From Varanus komodoensis (taxonomy: Eukaryota > Chordata > Lepidosauria > Squamata > Varanidae): 64,000 nucleotides of DNA. Positions within the stretch are counted from its first letter, which is position 1; the number at the start of each line of letters is the position of its first letter. The stretch covers positions 2,097,677 to 2,161,676 of the forward strand of contig NW_025336576.1 of NCBI RefSeq assembly GCF_004798865.1, given 5' to 3'. Positions 1 to 16,700 of this stretch are shown piece after piece. A model generated the notes under the pieces. The model had not been told where the DNA came from. It was given only the letters and a program-made list of their open reading frames with translations, and ran no database searches. The translations under genes were made by a program, and so were the position numbers.

Positions 1-5532
<5,532 letters not shown>

Positions 5533-5596
5533 GGCAGGCTCTCTGGCGATGCTGCCCATCTCCAGGAGGAGCTGGCTGCAGGCGTTGCTGGCTGGG

Positions 5597-5638
5597 AGCA
5601 GGAAGAGGAGGAGGAGGAGGAGGTGGAAGAGGAGGCAC
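5597..5638. repeat. GAG/GAGGAG purine microsatellite
   Basis: A run of GAG and GAA triplets on the plus strand lies just upstream of NT5DC4 exon 1. Read on the minus strand in the NT5DC4 frame it gives a leucine-rich string, but no ATG precedes it closely, so it is treated as 5' flanking or 5' UTR sequence. Confidence 0.7.
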
Positions 5639-7546
5639 TCTGGCTGCTTGCTCCCTTTTGAGCAGGGAGATAGGCTATCAGCCCGGCCCAGCCGACGGGC
5701 CCCTCCCCGGCTCCCGCCCCTCCACAGACCCCTGGCCTCCTTCCCCTCACGCCACCCCCTCACAGCCCATTGCCCAAACCCAGCCCACCCGAAGAGCTGT
5801 CCCGGTGCAACTCCCCGGGCCAGCCCCAGCTTTCTGCTCGGCACGCCTCTGCCTGGGACGGGGTCCACGCCTGCTGGCGAGCTCCCAGCTGCTCCCCCCG
5901 CCCCGCTGCTTCCTTGCCACAGTGGCTTCAGTCTTCCCTCCACTTTCCGCTTGCCCTGCTGCCAGCCGACCAAGCCAGAGGCACCCCTCCTGTGCCTGGC
6001 CTGGGCCAGTCTGGCCGGGCTCTGCGAAGCAAGCAGGAGGGAGCAGGCAGGGAGGGTGCTTTTCAGCGGCACTTGGCCAGGTGTGCGATTCAGCCAAGAG
6101 GTGCAGCAAAGGGCTCCATAAAATCTCATCGAGCAGCCTCGGCCAGAGAAGCACAGGCATTTCCCCAGGATGCTCTCATCAGACACAGGGGAAAGGCTTT
6201 TCCCTCTTGAGCTTCTTATTCTCTGGGAACAAGAGAACAGCATTTGTATGTACCAAATTAAAAGTGGGGAAAGGGTTCGCTACTTGTTTGTATTCCTATA
6301 CCTTGCTTCTTATCATAATTCATCTATCAAAATAGACTAAAAACAATCCTGAAGAAGAAAGCAACACAGTTGCTTAAAAGACACACAGCCAGCATCGTAA
6401 AACCTGTATCTGCAGGCAGTGAGCTAAAACCAGAACCGAAGGATCTGTTATCCTGGGAAAAAAGTCTCCAGAATCACCTGAAAAGCAGGCAGCCTTTAGG
6501 AGGATCCTCTGTAGCTCGGCAATCAGATTAGAGATTAGCCTGTGCAGATTTTATGCTAATCCATATCTTCCTTTCTCCTCCTCCTGGCATTTCTGCTCCC
6601 ACTTCTTAGGCATTGCAAAAGCCGGGCCACCCTATAACACCATGAAGAGTATTCAGGCCCTCAGGGTAACCATCAGAGAGAAGGAACCCAAGACAGATTT
6701 GCCCCTTAACCAGAGAAGCCTCCCCAAAAAGGAGCAGCCTGAAGAACAGGCTTGGCTCAGCCACTGACACTGGTGGAGGCTGCTGCCAGGAGATTCGAGG
6801 GTGACCGAGACTGGGAATGGCAGCAGTGAAAAATCTGGAAAGGATGCTCAGGTTTAAGGGTGTTTCACTGGAGACCAGGGCCAAGAACACATTATGGCAT
6901 GCGTGTGAAAGCTTGACAGTGAAGAGGACTGATGGGAAAAAATGGATGCTTTCGAAACATGGTGCTGGAGGAGCGATTTGCAAATATCCCAGACTGACAG
7001 ACACGCAAGTGGGTCCTTGATCAAACAAACCCAAACTTTTCCTCAGAGCAAAAACTGATGCGAATGTATTTTGGGCAACTTCATGAGAAGGCAAGCCTGA
7101 CAGGAGAAGACAATCATTCTGGGAAAATCGAAGGCAGAAGACCAGTGATGGGATGAGCTGACTCCATAAGGAAGTCGCCCCTCGTGCTTGCAAGAGCTGA
7201 CCAGGTCTGCCACGGGCCAGATATCTGGGAGGGCCTCCTTTGCAGAGTTGCCCCAAGTCAGAGCTGGCACGCAATGCGAACAAGAACAATGGGAAAACCC
7301 CAGCAGGAGGGCTGGCCTCCTCCACCAGGCATTGCACCTCGGCTCAAAGGCACAAAACGCGGAGTGTGTGCGGGGAATCGCTGGACAGTGTTGTCCAGAA
7401 GGAACAAAGTCACACCTCTGCTCTAGAGGCTTTTCTGGAGCCTTGCATGAAGCGTCACACACAAAGCTCATTCTCACATGTGGAAAGGTGCATATGGCTG
7501 CACAGACAGACCCTGAGCATTACTGGTTGCGACTCCCACTTTGAGC

Positions 7547-7559
7547 GGGGGGGGGGGGG
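7547..7559 (+). repeat. G13 homopolymer
   Basis: This is one of at least ten poly-G/C runs of about 10-16 bases in the window. It lies shortly upstream of the L2-type tail at 7690. Confidence 0.9.
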
Positions 7560-7689
7560 CGGCAAGGCAGGCACCTGCAGTGATGTGGCAAAAAGGCCTC
7601 ATTTCCATTATTCTTCCGCAGAGCCCCTGAACTGCTGCAGAGCCAGTATAGGAGAGAGGTCCGCCTGGCGCCGTCTTTGTTTTTCGGCA

Positions 7690-7882
7690 CCAGGCCAAGA
7701 CCTTTTTATTCAAACAGTATTTTAATCATGTTTAATATTTATATATTTTATTATGCAGCCAGTGTGTTTCCAGGTTTTAATTGTAATTATTGTTTTATTA
7801 CTTTTGTGAGCCGTCCCAAGGCTATGTAGCAAGGGGATGGCATATAAAAAACTATAAATGAATGAATGAATGAATGAATGAA
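7690..7882 (+). mobile_element. L2-type LINE 3' end with GAAT microsatellite tail
   Basis: The sequence runs through an AT-rich 3' UTR (TTTTAATTGTAATTATTG) into TTGTGAGCCGTCCCAAGG, then GGCATATAAAAAACTATAAA and about six GAAT repeats (7857-7882). This is the usual layout of reptilian L2 3' tails: AT-rich, a GAGCCGCCC-like block, then a tandem tetramer end. The 5' part is absent or not recognisable. Confidence 0.7.
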
Positions 7883-9026
7883 AGGAAGGGGCGGCAGCAG
7901 TTCCAATTGCCTCACCCAAGAACCCTACCCAGATTTGGGCAGTGGCCCTGCATGAAAAAGGGGCTCAAGGCAGGTACTCTGGGCCACTCAGTCACTCGGC
8001 ATTTGCATTGCGGGGACTGCCTTGAGCAACGCAATGCTGAGGCAGGGAGCCCTTCCTTGTACTGTGGCCCTATGTGAACATCTGAACCCATCCCCTCACT
8101 TGCACACATGCATAAACACACACACTACTTTTCCAATGGTAAAAGGGAGATCCCAGAGAGAGGAACGCAAGTGCAATCAAACTCACTCACTCCATTTACG
8201 ACACGAGCCCCTCGCCACTCCCTTCCCCTCCCTCAGCCTGCTCCTGCCCATCCCCTGCACCACGCAGGACAGCCCAGTGCCCCGGCCTTATCTAGGACAG
8301 CGGGTCCACCATGCGGCCAGGGGGTTTGACCCACAAGAGAGACAGCCCTGGAGATCTGGAGGGTGGCAGGGGCTGGATGGATGCAATGGGCAGTTCTGAC
8401 CCACACGGGCAAGGCAGACCCAGCGACTCTGAGCAAAAGCACTACGCTGGCCTCCCTTTTCTGCCACCAGCACTGCTCCTTCCTTCCTTCCCTCCATCCT
8501 TCCTTCCACAGCTGTGGGGATCGATAGCAGGAGGGAGTGAGGCCCAGCTGGGAAGACCCAGGTGCTCACATGAACAGCCTCTGGCTGCTCTCCACTGATA
8601 AGAGGGGTCTGAAACAGCACTGGCTTTGGCTGTCCTCCCTCTCTGGGGCCAGCCCATGCCAGGCCCCCAGGCTTGCAGAGAAGCTGGGATGCTGGCAGCA
8701 GAAGCACCTGGGTCCCTTTGCTTGGGAGGGAGCTGCGAAGGCAGCTTGCAGCACTGGGCACCGCACAGTGCCTGTAAATTCTCAGGGGTAGTAGCACTGC
8801 TGCCCCACATAGAATGGCCAGAACCTGCCTTTACTCGAACAGGAGCTCACGAGGGTCCCTTTCTGAGCCCCCTGCCCCAGCACACAGTGCCACGCAGTCC
8901 CTGGCAGCTGATCACAGGCCACCAGCTTCGGTGGCCTCTGAGGAGAGGCAGCCTCATGACTCTCCCTTTGCTCCCTTCAGTAAGCTGCAGATAATGCTCC
9001 CAGAGCTTCCCAGACCTCATGTGTCT

Positions 9027-9262
9027 GAGAGCCAGTGTGGTGCAGCGGTTAAGAGCATGGGACTGGGACTCAAGCGGTCTGGGTTCGAGTCCCCGCTCGG
9101 CCATGGAGCCAACTGGGTGACTTTGGGCCAGTCACAGATGCTCAGCCCAACCTACCTCATAGGGTTGTTGTTGTGGGGATAAGCTGGAGGAGAATGATGT
9201 AAAGCTGCCTTGAGCCCTTTGTAGGAAAAAGGCAGGATGTAAATCGAAAAATAGATAAATAA
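9027..9262 (+). mobile_element. tRNA-derived CORE/MIR-type SINE, full length
   Basis: The head has RNA polymerase III box A (TGGTGCAGCGGTTAAGAGC) and box B (GGTTCGAGTCC). The middle (AACTGGGTGACTTTGGGCC, then CTACCTCATAGGGTTGTTG) matches the CORE/MIR plan, and the 3' end (GGCAGGATGTAAATC, then ATAAATAAATA) resembles an L2-type tail. It is about 92% identical by eye to the copy at 10157, so both are fairly young. The family is typical of squamates (Squam1/MIR-like), and the exact subfamily is not resolved. Confidence 0.85.
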
Positions 9263-10156
9263 ATATGTGGGACCCCACCTAAAGAAGCAGGCTGAGCAAA
9301 CGGCTGACAAGCATGGTTTCTGTCTTAAAATATAACTGTAATATATTTTAAATGCTTAGGAGCTAGTGAACTGCATGTTTCCAAATAATAGGTCGGCTCA
9401 CCAGTTTGTTCCCAGTCCTAAACTTACACAACTGTAAATACCATTGATTACCTCTCTGCTGAGAAAGCACTTTAAAACATGGAAATAAATCCTAAACTAC
9501 CAGATTTTTTTTTTCCTGCTTGGACACACGCTTGACTCTGATGCAATAATGGATTACTCAAAACATGCAGATTAACTCAATAGAGCTTTCTAAAGGGAAA
9601 GTTCTAAAGATGGATGAACAGCTCCCAAGATTAGGAAAAGGTCCAGATTTTCATTCAGACCAGCAAGAACACCCAGGAAGATCACCTGGTCTGATGATCT
9701 TCTGAACCAGGGCTCATCAGTGTTTTGATTGATCCTTTTGGACAGATGTTGGGGCATCCTGAGTCCCCCACCAGCCTTTTGGCTTCCCCCAGATGGTAGC
9801 TTTCCAATTGCAAGTTTTCTCCTACCTGCGAAGATGAAGATAGGTGCAGTTCTTTTCAGTTACCATCATTCACTTGCCACATTTCAGAATTTCCTTCACA
9901 AACTTGAAGGTGAAAACTTTTTTGCAATGTGTGTTTTGCAGACACTAAATACTGTGAAATGAACTATCAAATTTGCGGCAGCTGACGTCTTACTCGTAGC
10001 TCTCGCCTCCCTTGCAGGAAAGCTCTCCTTTGCAAGGCCCCATATCAGCTGCCCATCCACTCTGCCTGTTATGCATAAACCACACAAAGAACAAGTTTCT
10101 CTTCTGGAGTTTTCTGTTGTTTTTTTTCTTGTTTCTGGAGAAACAAATCTCTCTTC

Positions 10157-10375
10157 TGAGAGCCAGTGTGGTGTAGTGGTTAAGAGCATGGGACTGGGAC
10201 TCAAGACTATCTGGGTTCTAGTCCCCGCTCAGCCATGGAGCCAACTGGGTGACTTTGGGCCAGTCACACTCTCAGCCCAACCTACCTCACAGGGTTGTTG
10301 TGGGGTAAGATAGAGGAGGAGAATGATGTAAGCTGCCTTGAGCCCTTTGGGGGAAAAGGCAGGATATAAATCGAA
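10157..10375 (+). mobile_element. tRNA-derived CORE/MIR-type SINE, full length
   Basis: This is the same family and orientation as the copy at 9027, with the same start (GAGAGCCAGTGTGGTG) and the same 3' end (AAATCGAA). Differences are a few substitutions and short indels of about three bases in the middle. Box B is slightly altered (GGTTCTAGTCC). I could not find clear target-site duplications. Confidence 0.85.
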
Positions 10376-13361
10376 TGAGTTTTGCATGTATGGATGCTGT
10401 AATCTGCTGCAAATTCAAATGTCAGAATCACGTGGATTTCTAGAAGTGTTGTTTTCCATTTTTATGAGGTTGCTCAGGTTAGGATGAGATGCACTACTGC
10501 TTTGAAAGCCTGATTGATGTGCCTCTTCCATGATTTTTGCCACTGTGTCATCCTTGGTGCTGTTTCCTAATCCTCCACATTTAAAACCCTTGTGGAGGCT
10601 CCAGTCAGGGGAGACAAGTAGAGGGAGACATGGCAACTGGGAGGACGGCCAGCCAGATAAGGGGGATGTGGCCCAGACAGTGCTGTGCTGTGCTGCATTC
10701 TAGTCTTTCTTATACCTGCAGGTTGGAGGGCTGTCCCATCAGCTTGTTTCCAGGTTCCTGCACACGGCTGTTAAATGCCAGATTGGTGAAAAATCCACAA
10801 AAGTATCAACAGGAGCAAGGAACTGTAATAAAGCCACACAGAATGAGCAGCGGTATATGACTGCCATCCAATCCACAGACACTCTCCTATCAGTGACCAG
10901 TCTGGAAAGAGCAGCAACACCCCTTGCTTGCCAAACTCATCCTCTCCTAGAGGCAGGAATTCTCCCATTCCAAAGTGGCCTCACTGGCTTGTTTGGTCTC
11001 CTCCACACCAATCATGATCACTTTTCAGTCACGGTAGCTGGTCCACCCAGTTTAGTGACTGTGCTCACCCTCTCTGCAAAGCCAGCACGTGCGGCAAATG
11101 CATTGCTTGGAGTAACATTTTCAGAATAATGGGCCTGAATGTTATTTGCTGCTTGCTATTTTTGGGGCCGTAGACTTCCTGGACTCCTGAACAAGCAGAG
11201 TAGCCTCAAGCCAGCTGGAATTAAAAGCAAAAAATCCGCCTGGTGGGTCTTTTCTTACAAACCAGTTGGTGTATGTGTCCTGGAGCTGTCGAGGCATGAA
11301 TATCTGCCGGAAACCAAGAGAACTACTCACAGGAATGGGCTCCACTGAAATTCAGTGCGAGCTTCCAACAAGCTACTAATTAAGCTAGGAAAGAAATGGA
11401 TCACATGAAAGTTTATTCTTTAACATGTTAGCACTTGCTTCATAGGATTTAAAAATATTTTGGTCATTTGGGCTATAAACTGCAGTGGTGACTGCAAGCT
11501 TTCAGGAGATGCCAATACACCTATTGCCAAGACATCCTCATAGGCCTTCCTATAGCTCCCTTTTAGGCAAACAAGGTCTGGATGGAGACAACTTCTGGGC
11601 TGATTAACCCAAACTGTACTGCTGAAAGATGCCTTCTATTTAGACTGAGAATTTAACTGCTAGCAAATGCTGTGACGTGTATGAAGTGTGGCCAGACGTG
11701 GTTGCAGGGAAATTTAACCTCAGCAAAAGGTCCCGCTGAGCCCTCCCATCCTGCTATTAGGGACAATCCCCAAAGTCAGTGACCTTTCCCTCCATGCTAA
11801 AAGATAGCCCAGCAAATCAACTGTCACTGCAGTCTCCAGAAATAAAATTCACGTTGCTGCTCACTATAAATATACATTCTGTTCTGCATAAAGGCACTGC
11901 ATTGATCTGGCATCCAACTCAGGGAGGTAGTTGTTAAGTGGATGGCTCCGGCAAATTAAATTCATGCCTGTGATGTCTGTCTGCATGGTGCTGCAGAGCC
12001 CAGGATCTTGGATGACTCAGGAATCATCTCAGGCAGTCTCCTGAGTAGGTGTCAGTGGACACTCAGCATGCAGCAGCATCAGTCCACTTTCCCTGTCGCA
12101 ACCCACCATTTTGGGGTGACAGAACAAAGCCAACCACTTCGAAAAGCAGTGACCCAATCTGGGTCTTTCCATGCCCCCTTAAGTTGCAGCTTTGCAATGT
12201 AGCAGCAGATCCATTGTTCTGTTTGCAGTTTTGTTTTAGAGTGCTCTTCTTGGATGGTGGCGATGACAGCGAGATGGCAATTGTCCCTCTTTGTGCACTC
12301 CAGCTTGTGAGAGAGGCATTCCAAACTCGCACCCTGGGTAGCTGCAACAAGGGACAGGTAGCTGTGGTCCTCTTTCGCACTCGTGCTTGCCCAAAAGTGC
12401 CCCCAGCCAGGCAGCCACCTCTTTGACAAGCCGTGGGGGAAAGGGACTGGTGGGGAAATCTGCTGCAGTGCTCCACCTCAAACTGGGCAGCACTGTTGTC
12501 ACTGCCCAGCTGCTCCTTGGCCCTGCCACTGGCTCATTCACATGTGTGAGGAGCTTCACACTGGCACATGGAGGTGAAGAATTGAATGGAAGGCACTGCT
12601 CCTTGCTCCACTGCTACCCATGCGTGAATCAGACACCCCTCGGTTGCTCAAGAAGTCCCCTTTGGAACAGAAAGGTAAGGTGCCTGCCCAGGGCATGAGT
12701 CCATTTTGCAGCGACTGCTTGACTGCCTCAGTGAGCTGAACTTGGCTTGCTTTTGCGGCTGTCAAAGAGAGGAGCCTCCTTCCTCCTGAGGATGCTTCCT
12801 GGGATGACTCCCTCCTGCAGCTTCATATACTCTCAAAAACAGGGCAGGGGGAAGAACGAACCTCACAGCACCCACCTGCTAATAACCATTGGATAAAACA
12901 GCGCCCTCTAGCACTACCTTCAAAGACTACTGCTCCAGGAAGGAGCAAAATCACATGACTTCCTTAGTCCAACACAGATAAACAATCCAGACATTTATCA
13001 TAGTTAATGGGATCAAAACCTGCCGAGAGGTCTGAAGAACCAGGGAGTGCACCCCATCATCTGCTCCCCAACACATGTCATTAACCCAAGTAGCTAAGCT
13101 GCACTTGTTCCATAGCTAGGCCTGAACCTGACCAGACCAGATCGAACCCATCATTTTCACTCAACAGCCAAACACAGATAAGCTGTGAGCCCCTGCACCT
13201 TGCCCAAGAATACAAAAGAAGCTTTGCTCGACGGGGGCTGCACCACTCGCCTTCAAAGATACTACGATTCACTGGGAGCATAAGCAGCAGCAAGATCCCA
13301 GGTGACCTTTCATCCCCACAAAAAGAATATCGCCCAAACCTACTTCTTTGTTTAGAAAGAT

Positions 13362-13367
13362 TTTATT
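13362..13367 (-). terminator. SLC20A1 polyadenylation signal (AATAAA on minus strand)
   Basis: TTTATT on the plus strand reads AATAAA on the minus strand, about 360 bases after the SLC20A1 stop codon. It is the first canonical signal past the stop and gives a short 3' UTR. Cleavage would be expected near 13340. Confidence 0.6.
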
Positions 13368-13723
13368 TATAAAAGTGCCCCCCCAACACTTATTTCAGCT
13401 AGGACACTCCCTCTTCCTTGTGCTTGCCAGGTTTAAGTTTCTGCTCAGAGAACACAAATGATACATCATGACAACATTATGAAGTTAAAGCTCAATACAA
13501 AAACCGTATAGAAATGTAGACACAATAATTCACAGCCTTGGAGAAGTGGGACTTCTCTAGTTCCAAGAAAAGAGATTATGCAGGAAAGCAGGTACAGCAA
13601 AGGAGACACCCTGCCTCTTCTTGCCTCTTCCTGGAGTCACTCTAACACTGTTTCAGGCATTTGGCAAGGATATGCAGACAGGCGCTGGTGCAGGGAAGCC
13701 ATGGGGATTTTGGCAAGCCTGCT

Positions 13724-16700
13724 TCATGCTCCTAGAATGGGATACTTGAGCAGTGCCATGATGGCAGCACTGATGAGGCCAGAAATAGGGACTGTGACAA
13801 ACCAGGCCATGAAGATGTTGCGGAACAGGCGCCAGTCTACAGCTTTCTTGGAGCGCAGCCAGCCCACAGAGACCACCGATCCCACCTACAGCGGGGGGGG
13901 GGGGAAGCAGAAACTTAGCCACCTGACAGGCAAACCATCTTTCACATAGAAATAGCCATCCTACTCATTATTATCTGGACCCTCTGCCAGGTCTGCAAAT
14001 ATTCCCACCAAACTTCCATCCAGCAGCAGCAGAGGGCATCAAGGCCCTTCCAAGGTTTTTTTTAGGTATGTCATTCACCAGGTTCACGGAAATATGAAGT
14101 GTAAGCACATGGACCTAAACTCTCTGCAGTATGTTAAAATCCAAGATATTCAAGAACAAAGTTATTACTCCCAAGTTTAAATCAAGGGCCAGTGCTGTCA
14201 GCCAGCCTAGTTGCAGCTAGTGAAATCATGGTTCAAACCCCCACTCCTGGTAGTGGCCTTAGGAAAAGTATGTTCTTCCAGCTTAGCTGTAAATCCCAGA
14301 CACTGTTCTTGGGATTCCTGGAGGAAGGACAAGATACAACACCAAGCCATTTTGCAGGCAATAGCATGTTTGCACAAAGGGCGGGAGTGGCATCCGGCAC
14401 ACTCCTGGCCTCAACTCAATTGCATCCGCCAACTGCATTCATACTGGGTTTGTATGGATAAGCTTTTCTACTTACTTTACAGTGAGTTGTGCTGATAGGT
14501 AAGCCAACATTAGAGGCAATGACCACAGTCAGAGCAGAGGCCAGTTCAATGCTGAAGCCGCTGTGGAGAGAAAGAGTTGTTCTTACACTCAGTCACGTCA
14601 CTACTCCAGGCTGCACCCCTCTGTACATAAGGCTTTGCATGGTCTGGTTCATCAAGAATTGAGGCCTAATCAAAAAAGTGGAGCTGCTTGGAGAAGGGGA
14701 GGGAACTCAAACACCAGAGGAATTCCCAACATGCTCGAGAGAAGCCTAGCAGAAAGCTAAGGTCAGGGCATACAATACAAATGGCAGTCCTGATGTTGAC
14801 AACAGCAGACCCACCCAGGCCAGTGTGCTGCTGCCTGAGACAAGGCAGGCAAGCCTGGGCATTAAGCAAGTGTCAGAAACCAAGCCCACACTAGCACAAT
14901 CCTCTCCACCTTTGCCCTGGCACCAGGCTGTTTCTCTAGACCTGGGCTGGCATCACAGAAGTTGCTCAGGCTGCTTCAGTACTACAGGGCCAAAACGGCA
15001 CTCGGCACCCTTTCTGGCTCCATACACATACTGGGAACCAGTAGAACAGGAGAGCCCTGGCAGTCTAGCCGTAATAGCGGCAGGAGCAGGAAGGCCTATA
15101 CAAACAAATGCTCACTGCCCTCCTGTCACCGACACATTTCCGGATCACTTAGTATTGATAATCCACATTGCTTGATGGCTACCAAGCTTTATGGGAGTAA
15201 AGAAAATAGATTATAGTTTAGAGTTTAAGAATCATGTGCTAGAAAAAGCGTCAAGCAACATATAGTTGTCAGAAAGCGAGTCCCAAATCACTAGGAGTTA
15301 AAAGGATGCAGATGTTAAAAAACATCCACTAAAGAAGAAAACATTTAGCGAGAAATAGTGGAGACTCCTTCAGAGGTCTCTTATTTTATATGCTGAGGTA
15401 AGTACTATACGATAAAGCAGGGATGGACAACCGGTACTCCCCTCACCCTGCCCCCAGAACAAACAATTATAGAAGTTTGTAAGGCAGCCTTTCCAAATTT
15501 GCTTTGACACAGCAACAACAGAAGTGTGGTCCATGGGCAAAGAACACCAGCTCCCTGAATGACCAGAGTTACTTTCCCTGGGCAAGTGTGTAACTTTTGA
15601 GTACACAAAGCAGGGAAACATGTTTTGAGTACACAAAGCAGGGAAATAATTCTTCCAGTTATCTTCTATAAGGCTTCTGTGGAGAGACTTTCAAACATCC
15701 TCAAAGTTAACCAGCACCTCAGACAAGCCAAATCAGTCCACCACATGCACTCCTGCAAAAACAAGTACCCCCTTCCTTCCTTACCTAGATGGCGTGATGG
15801 GTGTCAGATCCTTCCCCATGGTCTGAATGACTCTCCTCCCCCAGATCCACAGGCCAGTGCAGATCCCAACGCCACCATACAGCAGGAGCCAAATTGGAGT
15901 TGCAACTTTTGAAGACACATCACCCGTTTGGTAGACCAAATACAGGGCAACCAGAGGACCGATAGCGTTGCTGCCAAAAAGGAGTGTGCACAGGGTCAAC
16001 TGACAGAAGAGTGACAAAGCAAAACAAACATTTTCCCCTAAAGGCTAGTCACTGGCTTTTATCCATATCATACGGCAAGCTTGCTAAAGGCCTCACACAA
16101 GGCAGCCACTATGAAATGACACAATGTCGCAGAAAAGCAAGGCAAGCACAACAGTGGAAAGCCCAGCAACTGACCTCACATCATTTCCTCCATGAGCAAA
16201 GGATCCAAAACAGGCTGTCAGGATCTGCAGGAACTGGAAAAGGAGGGACACTTCTGGCTTGTCCTGGTCATGCCATTCATCCAGAGAGCTGCTGCTGCCT
16301 TTCCGGCTGCCAACACCCATCTCAGCCTTCTGTAAATCCACATCAGCTGGGTGCGCATCAGCCACGGCATTGCAATAGCTGGTGTAGCTGTCCATTCGGA
16401 TCCTCTTTTTGGAATCTGCCCCTGGCCATGTCAGCTTCTCCGTCTCATCCCCCGGCTTTGGCTCAGTCTCTTTAGTACGGAACGAATCCAAAGGCATGCC
16501 ACAGATGGCCATGGTATATGAGGTGTAACTGTTGTTACGCCGCAGGGGCTTATCGCCGGAGTCTCCCATGCAGTCGCCGACTTTGGCAAGGTGAAGCTTA
16601 TGCAGAAGTTCCTTGTAAAGGCCAGAGTCCTTGTGCACGGTGTGGTAATGCCCACTGGAGCCCATCTGATTGCTGACTGCGTGGTTGAACTGCACCAGAC

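Larger units (their letters stand above)
5560..13340. other. Intergenic region between NT5DC4 and SLC20A1
   Basis: I see no conserved exons here. Identified contents are an L2-type tail with a GAAT microsatellite (7690-7882), two CORE-type SINEs (9027-9262 and 10157-10375) and scattered AT-rich sequence. The stretch 10.4-13.3 kb shows nothing I can name. It begins upstream of NT5DC4 and ends at the SLC20A1 polyadenylation site, so the 5' end of one gene faces the 3' end of the other. Confidence 0.6.

Noticed and set aside
5560-5640. Leucine-rich, signal-peptide-like string upstream of the NT5DC4 ATG
   Set aside because: It comes from the GAG microsatellite read on the minus strand and has no nearby in-frame ATG. 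NT5C2-family proteins are cytosolic.
9050-9095. Possible tRNA gene
   Set aside because: Box A and box B are present, but they form the head of a SINE whose CORE and tail follow directly, and the cloverleaf is not complete.
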